A DNA stretch of 64,000 bases from Promerops cafer (lineage: Eukaryota; Chordata; Aves; Passeriformes; Nectariniidae), in assembly GCA_013398275.1 (NCBI GenBank), contig VZSE01014389.1, forward strand, positions 2,235,164 through 2,299,163, written 5' to 3'. The stretch's first letter is position 1, and the number at the start of each line of letters is the position of its first letter. Positions 26,666 to 39,602 of the stretch are shown piece by piece. The notes under the pieces are model-generated. The model did no database searches and was not told the DNA's origin. It worked only from the letters and a program-made list of their open reading frames with translations. A program made the translations under genes and the position numbers.

Positions 26666-26975
26666 CTAAAATGAAAAAAAAAAGAAAAGGAAATAAATAA
26701 AGATAATTTATCAGAAACTCAGTGTTACTGATATGATATTTAGGAGGGAAAAATTAGTTTTACTACATTTAATGTTAACTTCTTCTTTTCCCTCCCCCTT
26801 ACCAAAAAAAAATAACAAAAACCAAAAACCCACATTTTTTTCAGGGGATGAGAAACTATAGTAGTCTGCATGTACTACAAGCAGCATATATATTTAATCA
26901 ACACACATCTTTGTCAATATGCCAGACAAATCTTGTCCAGCAGGGATGGGCAGAACAGCTGCTCTGGGCAATTCC

Positions 26976-27026
26976 CTGGCCGGGGGGCCAGACCCGCAGC
27001 TCAGTCCCCACTCCCTCAGGGGACTG
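26976..27026. repeat. Two tandem GC-rich hairpins
   Basis: CTGGCC-gggg-GGCCAG (26976-26991) is followed after ten bases by CAGTCCCC-actccctca-GGGGACTG (27002-27026). Both stems are perfect. They lie in a short GC-rich island within AT-rich DNA, possibly a remnant of an unidentified repeat. Confidence 0.5.
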
Positions 27027-27940
27027 TGTCAGGACAAACCCTTCTGCCTGAGGCAACAATCAAAGGGTCACTCAGTCACTGCACACCTGAGGCAGCTTCA
27101 CCACTTCTGAATGGGTGGATTGATTTCAGTGGCCTTACTCAAAAGCAAGATAAAACTAAATTCATGCATCGTTATAAACCCAGCAACTATAAAACTGGCA
27201 CAGTATTTAATCCCTTCTGCTTAAATAGTTCTTAATAACTGGAGTGGTGTTAGATCAGAAGTCCTCCATAATTCATTAACTTTGTAAGCAAAAACTGTGA
27301 TAACAAAAATTAATTCAGTGAAATATGAAATGAGGTAGTGTCTGAAAGTTTCTAGAATATGAGATTTTAAAAAATAGAACATATTGTCTCCACTGTAAAT
27401 GTGTATACAGACATTCAAATCCTTTCAAAATACTAGCAGGTATTATTAAAGAAGGGGTTGTTTGAGGGTACACCACTCTTCAGCCTTTCAACATGAAATA
27501 CTTAATGTGTAAGGACACTTAAAAGAGAGGTTAGGAGGAGAAAAAAAAGAAAAAGAACAAAGTCCCTCATTTACAATTGATACCACCTTTGAACTGCACT
27601 ACTTCTTTTCTAAATTTGCCATCATAGGAAGTGTTTGAATAATTTAAAACATGATGTTGTACATTCAAAGAAGAAACTTTGAAAGCCTGTTAAGGAGAAA
27701 TGAAGGATTCCTACAGAGTATAGTTGACTATATAATAAACCTCTAATTGTCAGAAGATTTAAAATAGTTTGCATGCAGTTGTACCCTTCCAATATGTATT
27801 TAAAGTGCATACTATTGGGGTTTTTTTCCTTAACATAGCAGAAATGTTCCTGTTATTTTGGAGACAGAGATGCCATCTAATTAGCACAGGGCTGTGTCAT
27901 GCAGTACAGTTGTAGAGCCCTTTTCACCTGTTACCCAGCA

Positions 27941-27960
27941 CTCTCTCCCAAGGGAGAGAG
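27941..27960. repeat. Short perfect inverted repeat
   Basis: CTCTCTCCC-aa-GGGAGAGAG, nine-base arms with a two-base centre. The arms are low-complexity, so chance is likely. Confidence 0.5.
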
Positions 27961-28150
27961 GGCAGATGGGTCAGAGGCCAGAAAAAACACGATGGGGATG
28001 ACACAACACCAAAAATCCCCCTTTGTCCATCCCTGTAAAGCTCTTCGTTAACTCTAATTTTTTTCTAAAATTTGTATCATTGGTAAGTAAACTAAGACCA
28101 TGTAAGAAATACATTTCCCTTCAGCCTTTTGCTCAATGTTTTCATATTAC

Positions 28151-28199
28151 TCATAGCTAAGACATTGCTTTTCTGCATCCTTTCATCCAAAGAGAGACT
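28151..28199 (-). CDS. Possible short coding exon (phase 0 in, 1 out)
   Basis: Minus-strand acceptor gagtcctttcctgtag is followed by 49 bases open in one frame (SLSLDERMQKSNVLAM), then a GT at ATGA/gtaata. The intronic side of the donor is acceptable but the exonic side is poor. The phases match both the upstream exon 30647-30788 (0 out) and the downstream exon 26616-26665 (1 in), which is the main reason for listing it. Confidence 0.3.
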
Positions 28200-30646
28200 C
28201 TACAGGAAAGGACTCAAATGCTAAGGCCCTAAACCACCACTCAAATTGGACAAAAACAATCACATTCAAGATACATTTGACAAACTAGGATTGGGAAGAT
28301 AGAGCACAGGTCCTATACTGTTTCTAAGGTACCTCTTATTTCTTCCATTATCTTACTGCTACAGGATAGCTGGAAACCCAGAAAAACAATCGGCTTTTAA
28401 CAAACACATATAAGCATTAAGAGTTACCAAACTGTAAGCAGCAATCCTGGAAAGAGTTATCAAAATGTTTAAGTTGGGTGGCTGTTAGAATGATTGGATG
28501 GCATCTGATATTGTTAGAAATAATCTCACAGTTCTGCTGCTGTTGTTCCTCCTGGGCAGGTCTGCATGGGGAGCTGTGCTTCCTCCCTCCATGTCACCCT
28601 GCTGTTACATCACCTAATGTGCTGTTAGAAAAAATCCCACATTTTGCTTTTAAAACCAACAAAAGCAAAAAAGAAATGCCATCTGCTTTCTACACACTTT
28701 AGTTCTAGTAGTTCATTGCAAAGCTTATTAAGACTCTGTACTCCCTCCAAAATATGACATTGTAAATGTTCAATTACTACATATATTTAACATACAGACT
28801 CCTCTTTATGATACCTTGTGTCACCATTCTATTCACAATTTTATTATTTTAAAAAACCCCACAAGCCAAACCCAGAGTGCATAGGTAGTAAAGGTGCTGA
28901 TGCAAGATTCACTAATATGAACAGTTATAGCTGTATCCAGAAGAGAGAAGCTGTGCTGCAAGATAAGCCCTTGGCATGAATGGCTTTCTGCCAAGTTTCC
29001 AGGCTTCAGCCTCAGAGGAAGATAAAGACACCTTGAAATCCCAGATCAGAAAAACTTGTATGCAAAAGCTAACCTTGCCTCAGAGTCACTTCAGCTTCAA
29101 GTCTACATGCTTTGCAAAACTGCAATTGTAGAAAGACAAAACCTGATTCTGCTATGCAGTTAAGGCTATTTTGTTTTTTTCTTTTTAAGTTCTAGCTAGA
29201 AGTAAAGCTAAATCACAGAAAATGGTGGCTACTTCACATATGAAAACAGAGTCTGTTACAATGCAGAACCAAAATAGTGCAAGTAATAAACAGGAAAGTT
29301 CTTCTGGTCTTAAGATTGTTTCTACCTGAAATAAAGCTAAACCTGTCAACATCTATGTAATTTTATTTTAAGTAAAATCTGAAGTATCCTGAAGTCAGAC
29401 TATTCCTCTTCTATCCCATCAAGCCTGAGCAGTCTAGGCACTGACACACAGGACATTGCCTTGCTGCTAAGTACTGCACGTAAGAGAAACAACACAACAT
29501 TTTTCTTTCTAGCAAGCTCACTCAAGAATATCTATAAACCCTTAATCTGTACTGCAACCAACCATTTTTATTCTCCTTCATTAGACTCAGTTTAAAGGGA
29601 TTTGTTTCTGCACCAACAGTGGCGAACTCACAAAAAATGCCTGTAAGATGGAGATAAGCTATGACCACAGTTGCTGCTCTATTAGTTTGCTTGCATGGTG
29701 GATGTTTTTGTGATTAGAGTTACTCCACGATTTAACGGTGGGAGGCTAATGGAAATGTTACTTACTATGGTAGCAAGCTAAATCAGTTGGGGGAAGGAAA
29801 AGAAATGTGTTTACACTTGAAGATGTCACATAAAACAGTGGGAAGTTCCCAGCCCTGACACCAGAACTGGCATGCTCATTCAAGGTCTCATCTACACTAT
29901 TACATGCTCCTTCACACTTAGAAATCTATTAATTTACAATTAATTGCATTGATTTTATAGGAGATTTGTAAGTTCTGCAGTAATTTACTGCACTTCTTCC
30001 AGAGATAAGAATTATTGATAACAAGGCCTTGGCGTGAGTTGCTGAACACATCACTGAGAGTCTGGATTTTTTTGCTGTAAATTCTGCATTAATTACAGCA
30101 GAACTGATAGGTAGATTCTATCTGTCCCACCAAGAATTTCTTCACTGATTCCTGACAGTAATCCACCAGCAGGAAATGTAATCAGCCAGATAATGTCAGC
30201 TCAGCCTCTGAGGTCTTGTTATGTTAGAGAGATTTAAAATAATGTAGTTATTACATATATCATCTCACTGGTAAGGGCACCATGTTCTCAAAAAAATACC
30301 CTAAATCAAGTGAAAGTCAAAAAAGAAAATCTGAAAAGAAATGCATAAAATACAATTTCATCATATTGTGAGAGCTATATTGACTGTGGCACTGAAAAAA
30401 TTGACAGAGGCCCAGTGATTGAGAATGAACTTCTTCTCAAACATACACTGTATAAACCACGAGAACATGTTTTCAAGACCAATACTTGTCACTTATTATT
30501 TGAAAAAAAAACCAACTTTGTAAATTTGAGGGCAGGACATGTCTATATTATTTCAATAAAGTAAGAGCTGTTTGAGAAAACAGGATTGTGGATATTGGTT
30601 CTGGCATATTTTTTCAATTCTTCCATACAAATATGAAAAAAATTAC

Positions 30647-30788
30647 TTCCAATAAAAAACAAATATCTAGTTTTTCCTCTTTGCTCAGCATTTTGCTCAG
30701 GGACAGTGTGAACAGAATTAATGCCAATGCTGGGTGAATCCCTTTCAATACAAAGGATGTCACAACATAAAACACCCAATTCTTGATT
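30647..30788 (-). CDS. Predicted internal coding exon (phase 2 in, 0 out)
   Basis: Acceptor gcatttctgttatgctgcag and donor GAA/gtaatt bound 142 bases on the minus strand. Two frames are open. The preferred one (one base, then 47 codons) reads IKNWVFYVVTSFVLKGIHP and ends SKEEKLDICFLLE, a helical Leu-rich pattern with Lys/Glu turns. It leaves in phase 0, which fits 28151-28199. The other open frame would leave in phase 1 and run into a stop in that exon, so it was not chosen. With two open frames, chance is harder to exclude here than at 16625 or 11839. Confidence 0.38.
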
Positions 30789-33093
30789 CTGCAGCATAAC
30801 AGAAATGCATACCAGTCACTGCTAATCATAAAACCCCTGCCAAACCACATCCTTCTGTGAGGAATCTTTTGTTTCTATGTATATCTTCTTTATAATCAAA
30901 ATTTTTCATTTTCACTTATAGGCCTTCAGTACTGCATATGGCATCCTGGCACCTAAATGACTGATTAAGGCATACAAATATAAACCCAAAAATAAATATC
31001 AAGCACCAAGCAGGTAAAACTTGCATACGTAGATGTATCCCATGACAGTAAAAGTATGGATTGTGCAATTTTGGTGCTGAGAGATTTATCTCTGTGCAGC
31101 ACTCAGAGTTTATCTTTGTGAAATTCTGTGTTGGCCCGAATTATATTTGTGGCACTCCAGCAAAATCCTGGCAGAATTGTTAAATTGGTTGTGGTTAATT
31201 ATGCACTGCTCAGTCAGAGAATAGTCCGAGTGGTGCAGAAACTCTGATGAACTCTGAACCCATCTAAGAGGATATACACACACACATACCCAAGGTAGTT
31301 GTGCAACTGGAGGCACTGAAGTTACTGACATGCAGTCAAACAAGACCAAACAAGGCAGATGATCTACAGCCAATGGCGCAGTTCTCCACACAGCACTCAG
31401 CAAGATGCTGGGTACGAGATGAGGCAGTGGCTTTTGGGGAGTAGCAAACACAGGGAATGGCATGCCATAGTTCTCACAGAAAAGGAGCTGGCTGTAATCA
31501 GCCTGGGCAGCTGCAGTGTAATGGCTCAGCCTCTGACTTTCCAATGTTCTTTTGAACAGACTTTGTAACCCTTTAGAGGCAGGGATGAACTTTTTGTTAA
31601 AATGTAGTAAGGTATTAGCTCACTGGGACCTTAGAAATAATGCACAGTGCAAATAGTGAACAAACCAGTATCCCTTCCAATTATCTTAATATTCCTTAAT
31701 GTTAATTGCCACAAGAAGTCTTTTGTGTAAAACTGAGAACTGCTGGAAGATGAGGAAATAAAGGCCCCAGAGAGAGAAAATATCCCCCTGGATCATGACT
31801 ATCACTTCAGTTTCAAATGCAGTCCTACCTGTCCCCATGTGCCTCCTTTTAGCATATCTTTACCATAAGCATGTAAGCAAACAAATAAAATGAACATGAC
31901 AGAATGGTGGAGGAAAGAGATCTCTTGCTTTTGATAGACCATGTCAATGTGCAAGATTGGAATTTGTACAATCCCAAGTTGATGTCACCAAGACTGGGAA
32001 GAGAAGTCACAGAATATGTTACAGACAAGCAAAACCAACATCTAACTGGACATCAGATATAACTTCCATTTGATGAAGCAGCCAATTTTAACACAGATTT
32101 TGACACATACTAACAGCTGTAGACTGAGTGCACCTATAGGCAGTTTATAAGTACCTTTCATTGAAAGCATTTTCAATTTTTTCTAATTTTTATTAGAGGC
32201 ATTGCCTAAAAGATTGATCTGAACAGTGTGGGCACAGACACGGTTACTCAGAATTAACATTCCAAGCACTACCAGATAATGTGCAATATACCAGCCTTGT
32301 AAACACTCATACTATATTTTGTGTCTGAAAATTTGTGAAGTGTAACATTATTTGACTGTCTCATTTTTTAACAGCACATAGCCCTGCTTTCCTCCATCAT
32401 CGCCTGTTGCCATGCTCCCACCTATCTCCATAACAAATGAGCCTCGGTGTTTACTCTGATCAAAATTCATAGCTACAGCTGACTGCTGCAGTTCTGCACT
32501 CTTCTACAGGAGTAAAACAGTCTGTGGGGCTGATTAGTGATCAGCTGGGCTATACACTGCCACTGAAAATAATGTTGCTAGCGACAGTGACAGTTCATTT
32601 ATGCCTCATTGTGATAGATGCACAGAAAGTCATGAAGGGAAGGTTGGGAGCCACTTAGACATACCTGGACCATTAAGTCCAGTGTGGGCAGTGTGAACCT
32701 CTCTAGGTCAGTCACAGTGAAACACAGTAGACAAGCAATATCACAAAACACTGGGTTTACTGTGTGGTAGAACATTAGCGTATGTCAAGGCCATCACACT
32801 GAAGACAGTCACTCACCAGCTCACCAGTCACTCCAGGCTCACTAGAGCAGGACAAACACTGAGCCAAGGTGTTTGATCTATACAGGGCAGCTAGAAGTGA
32901 CTAACAGCTACCCAAAAGCCCAGGCAGATGTTTGCTTGGCAGGGGAGTCCAGAGAGGTGTTCTCTGCTGTTGCAGTTTCTCCTGACCACTACTTAAAATT
33001 TTGGCTGTGCTAAGTAATTTCATCCATTGCTATTAAAGGACACATCCCCTCACTTGTTCATGTGGTACAGGTCATAGAGTTTATTTAAATATC

Positions 33094-33635
33094 TGCACTG
33101 GTTTTCACTGAGGTGGAGTTGATTTTCTTCATACTGGCTCCTATGGGACTGTGTTTTGGATTTGTGCTGGGACAGTACTGATAACACAAGGATGTTTCTG
33201 CTATTGTTAAGCATCAAGGCCTTCTCTGCCTCTCAGCCTACCCCACCAGTGAGGAGGATCAGTGTATACAAAAATCTGGGAGGGAACACAGCCAGAAGAG
33301 CTGACCCCATCTGACCCAAGGCATGTCCAATACCATATGCTCAGTGTATAAAGCTGGGGGAAGAAGGAAGGGGAGGACGTGTGGAGTGATGGTGTTTGTC
33401 TTCCCAAGTCACCATTACATGTGATGGAGCCCTCCTTTCCTGGGGTAGGGCTGAACACCTGCCTGCCCATGGGAAGTGGTGAATGAATTCCTTGTTTTGC
33501 TCTGCTTGTATGCACAGCTTTTGCTTTAACAATTAAACTGTCCTTATCTCAACCCATGTGTTTTCTTTCAATCCCCCATCCTGCTGCGGGGGGTAAGCAA
33601 GAGGCTGAGATGCCGGCTGGTGTTAAACCACAGCA
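33094..33635 (+). mobile_element. Second solo LTR of the same family, with TATA-like box
   Basis: It begins TGCACTGGTTTTCACTG and ends AAACCACAGCA. The order of blocks matches the copy at 1213-1737: an early CTGTGTTTTGGATTTGTGC, the GGCCTTCTCTGCCTCTCAGCC segment, then TTGCTTTAACAATTAAACTG and TTATCTCAACCCA near the 3' end. A TATA-like GTGTATAAAG lies at about 33345. No target duplication was visible. It sits in the intron between candidate exons 35429 and 30647, or 34563 and 30647. The strand is inferred from block order and from the AATTAAA-type signal near the 3' end. Confidence 0.75.
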
Positions 33636-34562
33636 CTGTCCTGATTAAAAACTCAGTCAGGGTAGTCTTCTAAGGGAAAACAGAGCTACCTTGTGGTCAA
33701 CCAGAAATGATAAAGGGTTTTGCACAAACAGACAAGGAGATGGATGAGAAGACTGCATCTCAGAAATACAAGGTATTTCCATATGAGGATATGTTGGGTT
33801 TGGAGGGAGGAACAAAACACAGAGCTTTAGGAAGGAAGGAACACAACTGATCCTTCCATATACTTAGTATTCCTTGCATGTACATGAGCATAGAAAAGTC
33901 AAGAATGTAAGCAGTTACAAAATCAAGAAAGTTAAACTTCTAGGAGAAAAACCACAGTATTTAGGATCAGGAAAGAGCTGGAAGGTTGGGTCAGTAGAAT
34001 ATTGTTTTCAGAGCACAGAGGTGTTTAGAAGCATCACATCAGGCTGTGATGTGATCTGTGAAATGGCTGATAGCCATGGCAGCAATGACCACAGAGCATG
34101 TTCAGCTCTGTGTGAACCCAGATGTAAGAGCACTGCCCAGAGGAAACAGACCAGTTCATGGAACCAATGCTAAACGTGTATCTAAGGAGGGCAGTATATT
34201 GACCTTCACTGTAAATATCACAAACATCATTTAAATGGTTTCTGGAGATAGGCCTGTAATGAAGATCATGAAAAAGGAAGAAGAGCTGATTTTGACACCA
34301 AGAAAACTTAAGATTATCAAGTGCTGAGCATTGTGAAAAAAACCCCCAGAAGAACCCCAGACTCTACACAAACTCTAAGAAGCTATCACAAACTTCTTTT
34401 TCCTACAGCTCAAGCCTGTCACCTCTGATACATTCTCCATATAAAACCACAGAGCAGCTCATTAATTCCCTCAGCTCTACTCTCAGAACAATAAATGCAT
34501 GCAAAAGAAATAATAAATTGCAGCAACCCTGAGAGGTATTGCAGCTCCTTTCTTTGTCTGAC

Positions 34563-34636
34563 TTCTTTGTAGTATTAATATGCTCCAGACACTTAGTTTG
34601 TGGAATGCCAAAGGGCAGATGTCCACAGAAGAAAAC
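34563..34636 (-). CDS. Weak candidate exon (phase 0 in, 2 out)
   Basis: This is a 74-base minus-strand segment between tagtgttgtgcag and a GT at AAAGAA/gtcaga. In the frame that fits its neighbours it reads VFFCGHLPFGIPQ then CLEHINTTK. A stop (TAA) lies just upstream of the acceptor in this frame, as expected at an intron edge. The pyrimidine tract and donor are both weak, and an overlapping frame with a different acceptor is also open. It is listed because it bridges the phases of 35429-35525 and 30647-30788. Confidence 0.2.
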
Positions 34637-35428
34637 CTGCACAACACTAAAGTTTTATTGTCAGGTAGCTCCACTGAAATAATAATCTGTAAATATGAAA
34701 AGCATTACAGATACTGAAACTTTCTATTTAATGAATAACATTTAACAAAAGCACAAAATGTTTCATTTCCTCATTTTGATTTTTTAAAAAGATTTATCCA
34801 AAATTTCTGCGAATTTTATCTACATGTTTACTTTATGCAGGAAAGAGAAAGAGTATTGAAAAATCGAGATCATAAAGTACAGAAGATGTCCCGCTCTTAT
34901 ATCACTGTACTATGTTTCTGAATATCCACAGTTGCAATTGGTATTTCTTTCACAAGCATTCTAGATTAAATAAATGAAGCCACATGAGTCCTGTATGTCA
35001 AAATGCACAGAACTGAGACAAACAGCTTTTCACTGAAGATTTTTGAAGTCATAAATTTGGAATAAAGGAAAGGGATATATAGGGATTCATTATATTCTTT
35101 ACCCCATAAACTTCAATTTAGAGAAAACTAAACACATAAAACAAGATTACAATTTTATAACTCTATCATATACTATAAATTAAATCCTTGGAACTCTTTC
35201 TGCTTTTCCTTATTCTGTCAGCTTATGCCTGTAGACTGCAATACCCAACAGTGGATGTGTACAAATTCTCTGTCAGTATAGTAGCAATGTATTTTGCAAA
35301 TACTATTTTCCTAAAGCAGGAGTTTTGAGTTCACCCTGTGTTGGTAAATACTTCACATTAAACCTCCTGCTTAAACTATTCTTTCACAGCTGACAAAGGT
35401 TTTAACCCACCAGCTACCATCTATATAC

Positions 35429-35525
35429 CTGAAGTATCACCTTGGAAATGGTACCAAGTAGCTTGGTGGCAGGAGGGATAGAAAAAAGTGTACCAAGTAA
35501 CCTGCACATGTAAAAGTAGCAAGGG
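35429..35525 (-). CDS. Predicted internal coding exon (phase 2 in, 0 out)
   Basis: A very strong minus-strand acceptor (tttccctattttcttgtctgtag) opens 97 bases ending at CAG/gtatat. The chosen frame (one base plus 32 codons) reads CRLLGTLFSIPPATKLLG and ends TISKVILQ, a repeat-like amphipathic pattern. The nine-base string ACTTGGTAC occurs twice inside. One alternative frame is also open and would leave in phase 1. Upstream, the exon joining it to 39438-39602 is missing: a 0-in, 2-out exon is required between them and I could not settle on one. Confidence 0.35.
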
Positions 35526-38500
35526 CTACAGACAAGAAAATAGGGAAACAAAAAAACCGGGGCTGGTGAAATGCTGGGTAAGAGAACAACAAAAAAACCC
35601 TAAACCCTTATTACACCTCCACGTCTCCCCATAATAGAGGCTCAAACATGTTGAAAGCTACTGTTCAGCAGCATACTGAATGATCAGCAGTCTTTGGGGA
35701 TTTAGTGTTCATTCAGCATGATTTTGCAAAATTCTACACCAAAGGCTATATCAAGGAGTTATGATTTCAGGGCTGGGCACATACTGGGAAACAGAACACT
35801 TCTGGTGGGTGTTTTGATGGGTGATGCAGATTAAGGTATCAGTTTACATCAAAAGGTATAATTTCCCACATAAATAGGCTTATAAAAGCTGTTATTTGAA
35901 TACATGAATATAAAAGGAGTTTTGTAGGGCACATCACCAACAGTATTAAATCCTTAGAGGATGGCATCTACAGGAGCATTTTCCAATTAGGATGCCCACT
36001 GTGATTCAAAAATGAACTTCTCAACTTGCATTTAGAATTTTCTCAATGTTACACCTTTAAGTAAAACCTGCCAAATAAATCAGCTCATTACCAGAACAAA
36101 AAGCCACATCTTCCTGAACTGTTTATGTGAGAACTGACAGTCATAATTTAATTATCATGGAGCCCTATAAATTATAACAACATGAGAGCTGAAATTGCAA
36201 AAAAGCTTCCAAGATTTGAGATGACAAGCTAAGTCGTATTAGAGTGTAAGTGGCAATATTCCTGAGGCATGATAGAAAAATTGATAAACACTGCTGACTC
36301 ATATAGAAGAAGCCAGTATCTTCAACAAAACCCACTGAAGCAGCAAGTATAAGAATTTGTACTAGATGGTTAGATCCTATCTAGTCAAGGGCATATTGGC
36401 TGCTGAAGGAAAATAAAGCAGCTGTAAAGCTGACTTCATGCTTTTCATTTAAATTCTCTTAGTCTGCCTTGCCCTGGTGGCTCAGATTTGTTACTTTTGA
36501 GCAATTTGTTTTAATAATCTTCCAGAAACCATCTCAGCAACATTAACATGCAAGGGATTCTCATGAAAGAAATAATAGCATGCTTTATGTATCTGCTCAT
36601 TAAAACACAACGTTTAGGTGCTGGGGAAGTATCCCTAGAGCACTGTAGAATGATGCAGCATTTTGGAACAGAGGACAGAAGTAATAAACAATTATATAGT
36701 AAAGAAAAAAAATCCCTGAAGTACTTTATAAAGAGGGCACAAGCACTTCAAACAACAGCATTTCAGTTTACATGTTTTCCAGCCAACAGCACTCATAATT
36801 AATAATTGCTATGCTCATGTCCACAATGTCCTGTCTCAAATAATGTCCTCAGTGTTTTTTAAGTTATCCAGTAACTAAGTCAAATGAATATACAAGGAGA
36901 GAAAATATGCAAAGGTGAAGAGTAAATTACTTTCTCCAGCCCCACTAAGTTTGATCTGAGTACAGTTGAGTTTTTATCTATCTGTATCCCTTCAGAGAAA
37001 GGAAACTGGATAAACTCTTCCTTCTTTTTTATTTTTGTTTTGTTTCGGTTTTGTTAAATATTTCATTATATATACTCACAATGTACATAAAATACACAAA
37101 AAAAATCACTGTACTGTGATATTTGATTCAATTTGATATTTACATAATGGAAATAGAAATGGGATTATTTCAGAAATCTCATGTCAGACCTTCCACGAGG
37201 GGAAAAAAAAATAAAAATCTAATAATTAAAATAACTCAGCTAACAGAGATACCAGAATGGAGAGGGGGAAATAGGGAGCCACTTGACACCTCTATCAGCT
37301 TTAAAGATTGGTATTTATAATGAAAAGTCTCTTGGCCAAATCTGTAACGTGGCACTCAAGTCCACTGAAATGCACTGTTTTGGTCCACTGTTCTTAGATC
37401 TCTTTCAAAACCTTTAATTTAGAGCTTAAATTGTTTTGTTTCATTGACATTATAATGCTATCCTCAAGTATATATCACTCAGGACCTCATATGAATTTTT
37501 TTCTGGCATTTTCCTATTTATATGTTTTTCCCTCCTTTCTGAAACACTGTCACTTCTAGAGGGTATTTTACAGAACACTACTAGGTTAAAAAATTATAGA
37601 GGTTAACATTTCTATTCTTTGTAGAAAATGTTGCTTGCATACAATTTCTAACAAGCTTGTTGCAAATTGAGGCATTTCAACAATATTTCCCTTTCCTTAC
37701 ATGATTTGCAGTTACTTAAGGAGCAATTCATCGTGTTCCCTGGTTTGATTCAATCATTTGTGATATGTGATATGTCCCAATAGTACTCCCTCCTGAGTTT
37801 TAGTAGCCAGTACATTGATATATTTGCATTCAAAAACCTATGCTTCCAAGTTATCAAAGATTGTGGTTACAACATCTGGTGTACAGCATGTAAGTGATGG
37901 ATAAACATTGTTTATAAGGTCAGGAATAAATCTTTTATGTCAGGAGTGATCTCTCTTTCTTTAAAAAAAAAAGAGCAAATGTAAAGAGGAAAGGGGCAAA
38001 GATTAGAATTCATTTTCATTAACTTTTCAAAAGCAGACAGAATTTTATTGGTTTATTTACTTTCGTCAAACCTCTTGTCCTTGAAGTAGAAACATGGCAA
38101 CTAAACAAGTACTAAGTTTATTTAACATTTTCAGAGTGCTCTGACCCATTAAATACAAATTATCTAGTTCTTTCAAATGTGCCTTCAGTCAGTTGGTTCC
38201 TATCTACATGGATAACCATCATACAGAATCATCTTTCAATGGTCTTGCATTTAGCTTGATTTCCTGATGTATTCAGGGCCAAATCAGTCACAACCTTTTC
38301 TCCAGTTCCCCAGTCCTCAGATCATCAGATCAGATTTGTTCTGCCTCCTACTTTTTATCAGTCATTGGAGTCAAGCCTAGGGGTATTATTTCCATTTGTG
38401 CAGCTTTATAGCCTCAGTTCATGTTTGGAGGATATACAAAAAATCCTGTCGTGGTCTTCCCTCTTATTTTCTTTCTTATTGTTAAGGATGTCTCTTCCAG

Positions 38501-39437
38501 TGCTTTTAGCAAATGCACTGCCCTCAAATTCTGTTTTAGTTTCTGTAGTTAACTCTGTGGTGCTGATACATCTCATGAGCACTGATGGGGATAGACTGAT
38601 AAGGAACTAAAAAAGACTCCAACTACCTACAGGCCTGAATAGGATGACTACAACCTAGTTAGAATTCCTAAGGGATGACAAAAAAATACCTCCTAACTTG
38701 AGTGCTTAAACTGGGACTTTTTCCTTCAGGTGAAAAAACTGGCATAAAATCAGCTGTAACAATTGCATTTTAATATCTTTTACTGCTGGATCCAAACTAC
38801 AAAAGCACACATTCTAAAAAATGACTTTTTTCCCTGACTGCACAAGAAATATGTGAGATTGATGTGTATGGAAAAAAACCCAGTTATTATTTTGACCTCT
38901 TTGCTGCTGATTATGATTAATTATTCTGAATGGTGATTCTCTTTGAGAAATAATGCTCATACACAATGCAGCATGACACAGCTTTTTCACAGGATCAGCA
39001 GTCGCCATATAATAAAGGAGACTGCTGCAGCTTAGACTGTGCTTCCATAGCTCACTTTGTACAGGAGGAAACTACAAACTCAGGACTAGGAATGATGTAA
39101 TGGTAATAACACTTCTCAAAGATGTCACAAGCCAAAGATCTAAACAATTACATGATGAAAGGAAAGAATAATTTTATCAGTTCAAATGTATTTTGGGGTT
39201 TTCTTTTCCAAATGGATTTTTAATGTAAGCCTCTATCTCTCCTCACATTTTATTATTTTCTGCTGGTTCTATGGACATAAAGGGGTTTCAAAGAAGTTAG
39301 AAACATTTCCACATCACTTCTAAACAGGTATATCACTGGAAAGGTGTTTTTAACCAGGGCTTTTATAGGTGCTTTAGTGTAATACTTGCAGCAAATTACC
39401 AGTATCTTACTATGGAAGGTGATTTAATGAACATTAC

Positions 39438-39602
39438 TTCATGACATTTTTGTACACATCTGCATAGAGTTTCTTTGAACACAGTGAACTGAATTAAATC
39501 CTGTAGGATGCATCCCTTGATAGCTCTGATCAAAGACTGAGTCAGACCATCAGAAACTAATAGATGTGCTAGTTTCCATGCCATGCTTTCTCCAGTTTTA
39601 AC
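39438..39602 (-). CDS. Predicted internal coding exon (phase 0 in and out)
   Basis: The minus strand has acceptor gctgaatactgaatatattcag, then 55 open codons to GAA/gtaatg. A second donor, ATA/gtaaga, lies 27 bases further (to 39411) in the same phase and is closer to consensus. The peptide starts VKTGESMAWKLAHLLVSDGL and continues with IRAIKGCILQDLIQ and a Cys-rich end (CRCVQKCHE). The pattern of paired amphipathic helices resembles armadillo or HEAT-type repeats, but that is an impression and not a motif match. Phase 0 out needs an unidentified linking exon before 35429-35525. Confidence 0.38.

Noticed and set aside
31110..31544. 144-codon minus-strand open frame, the longest in the window
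   Set aside because: No good acceptor or start context and no recognisable domain. With about 130 frames over 60 codons in 64 kb, one of this length is expected by chance.
32350..32510. Minus-strand frame after acceptor gttttactcctgtag (KSAELQQSAVAMNF...)
   Set aside because: Good acceptor and about 50 open codons, but no donor in the phase needed by the chain. Possible but unsupported.
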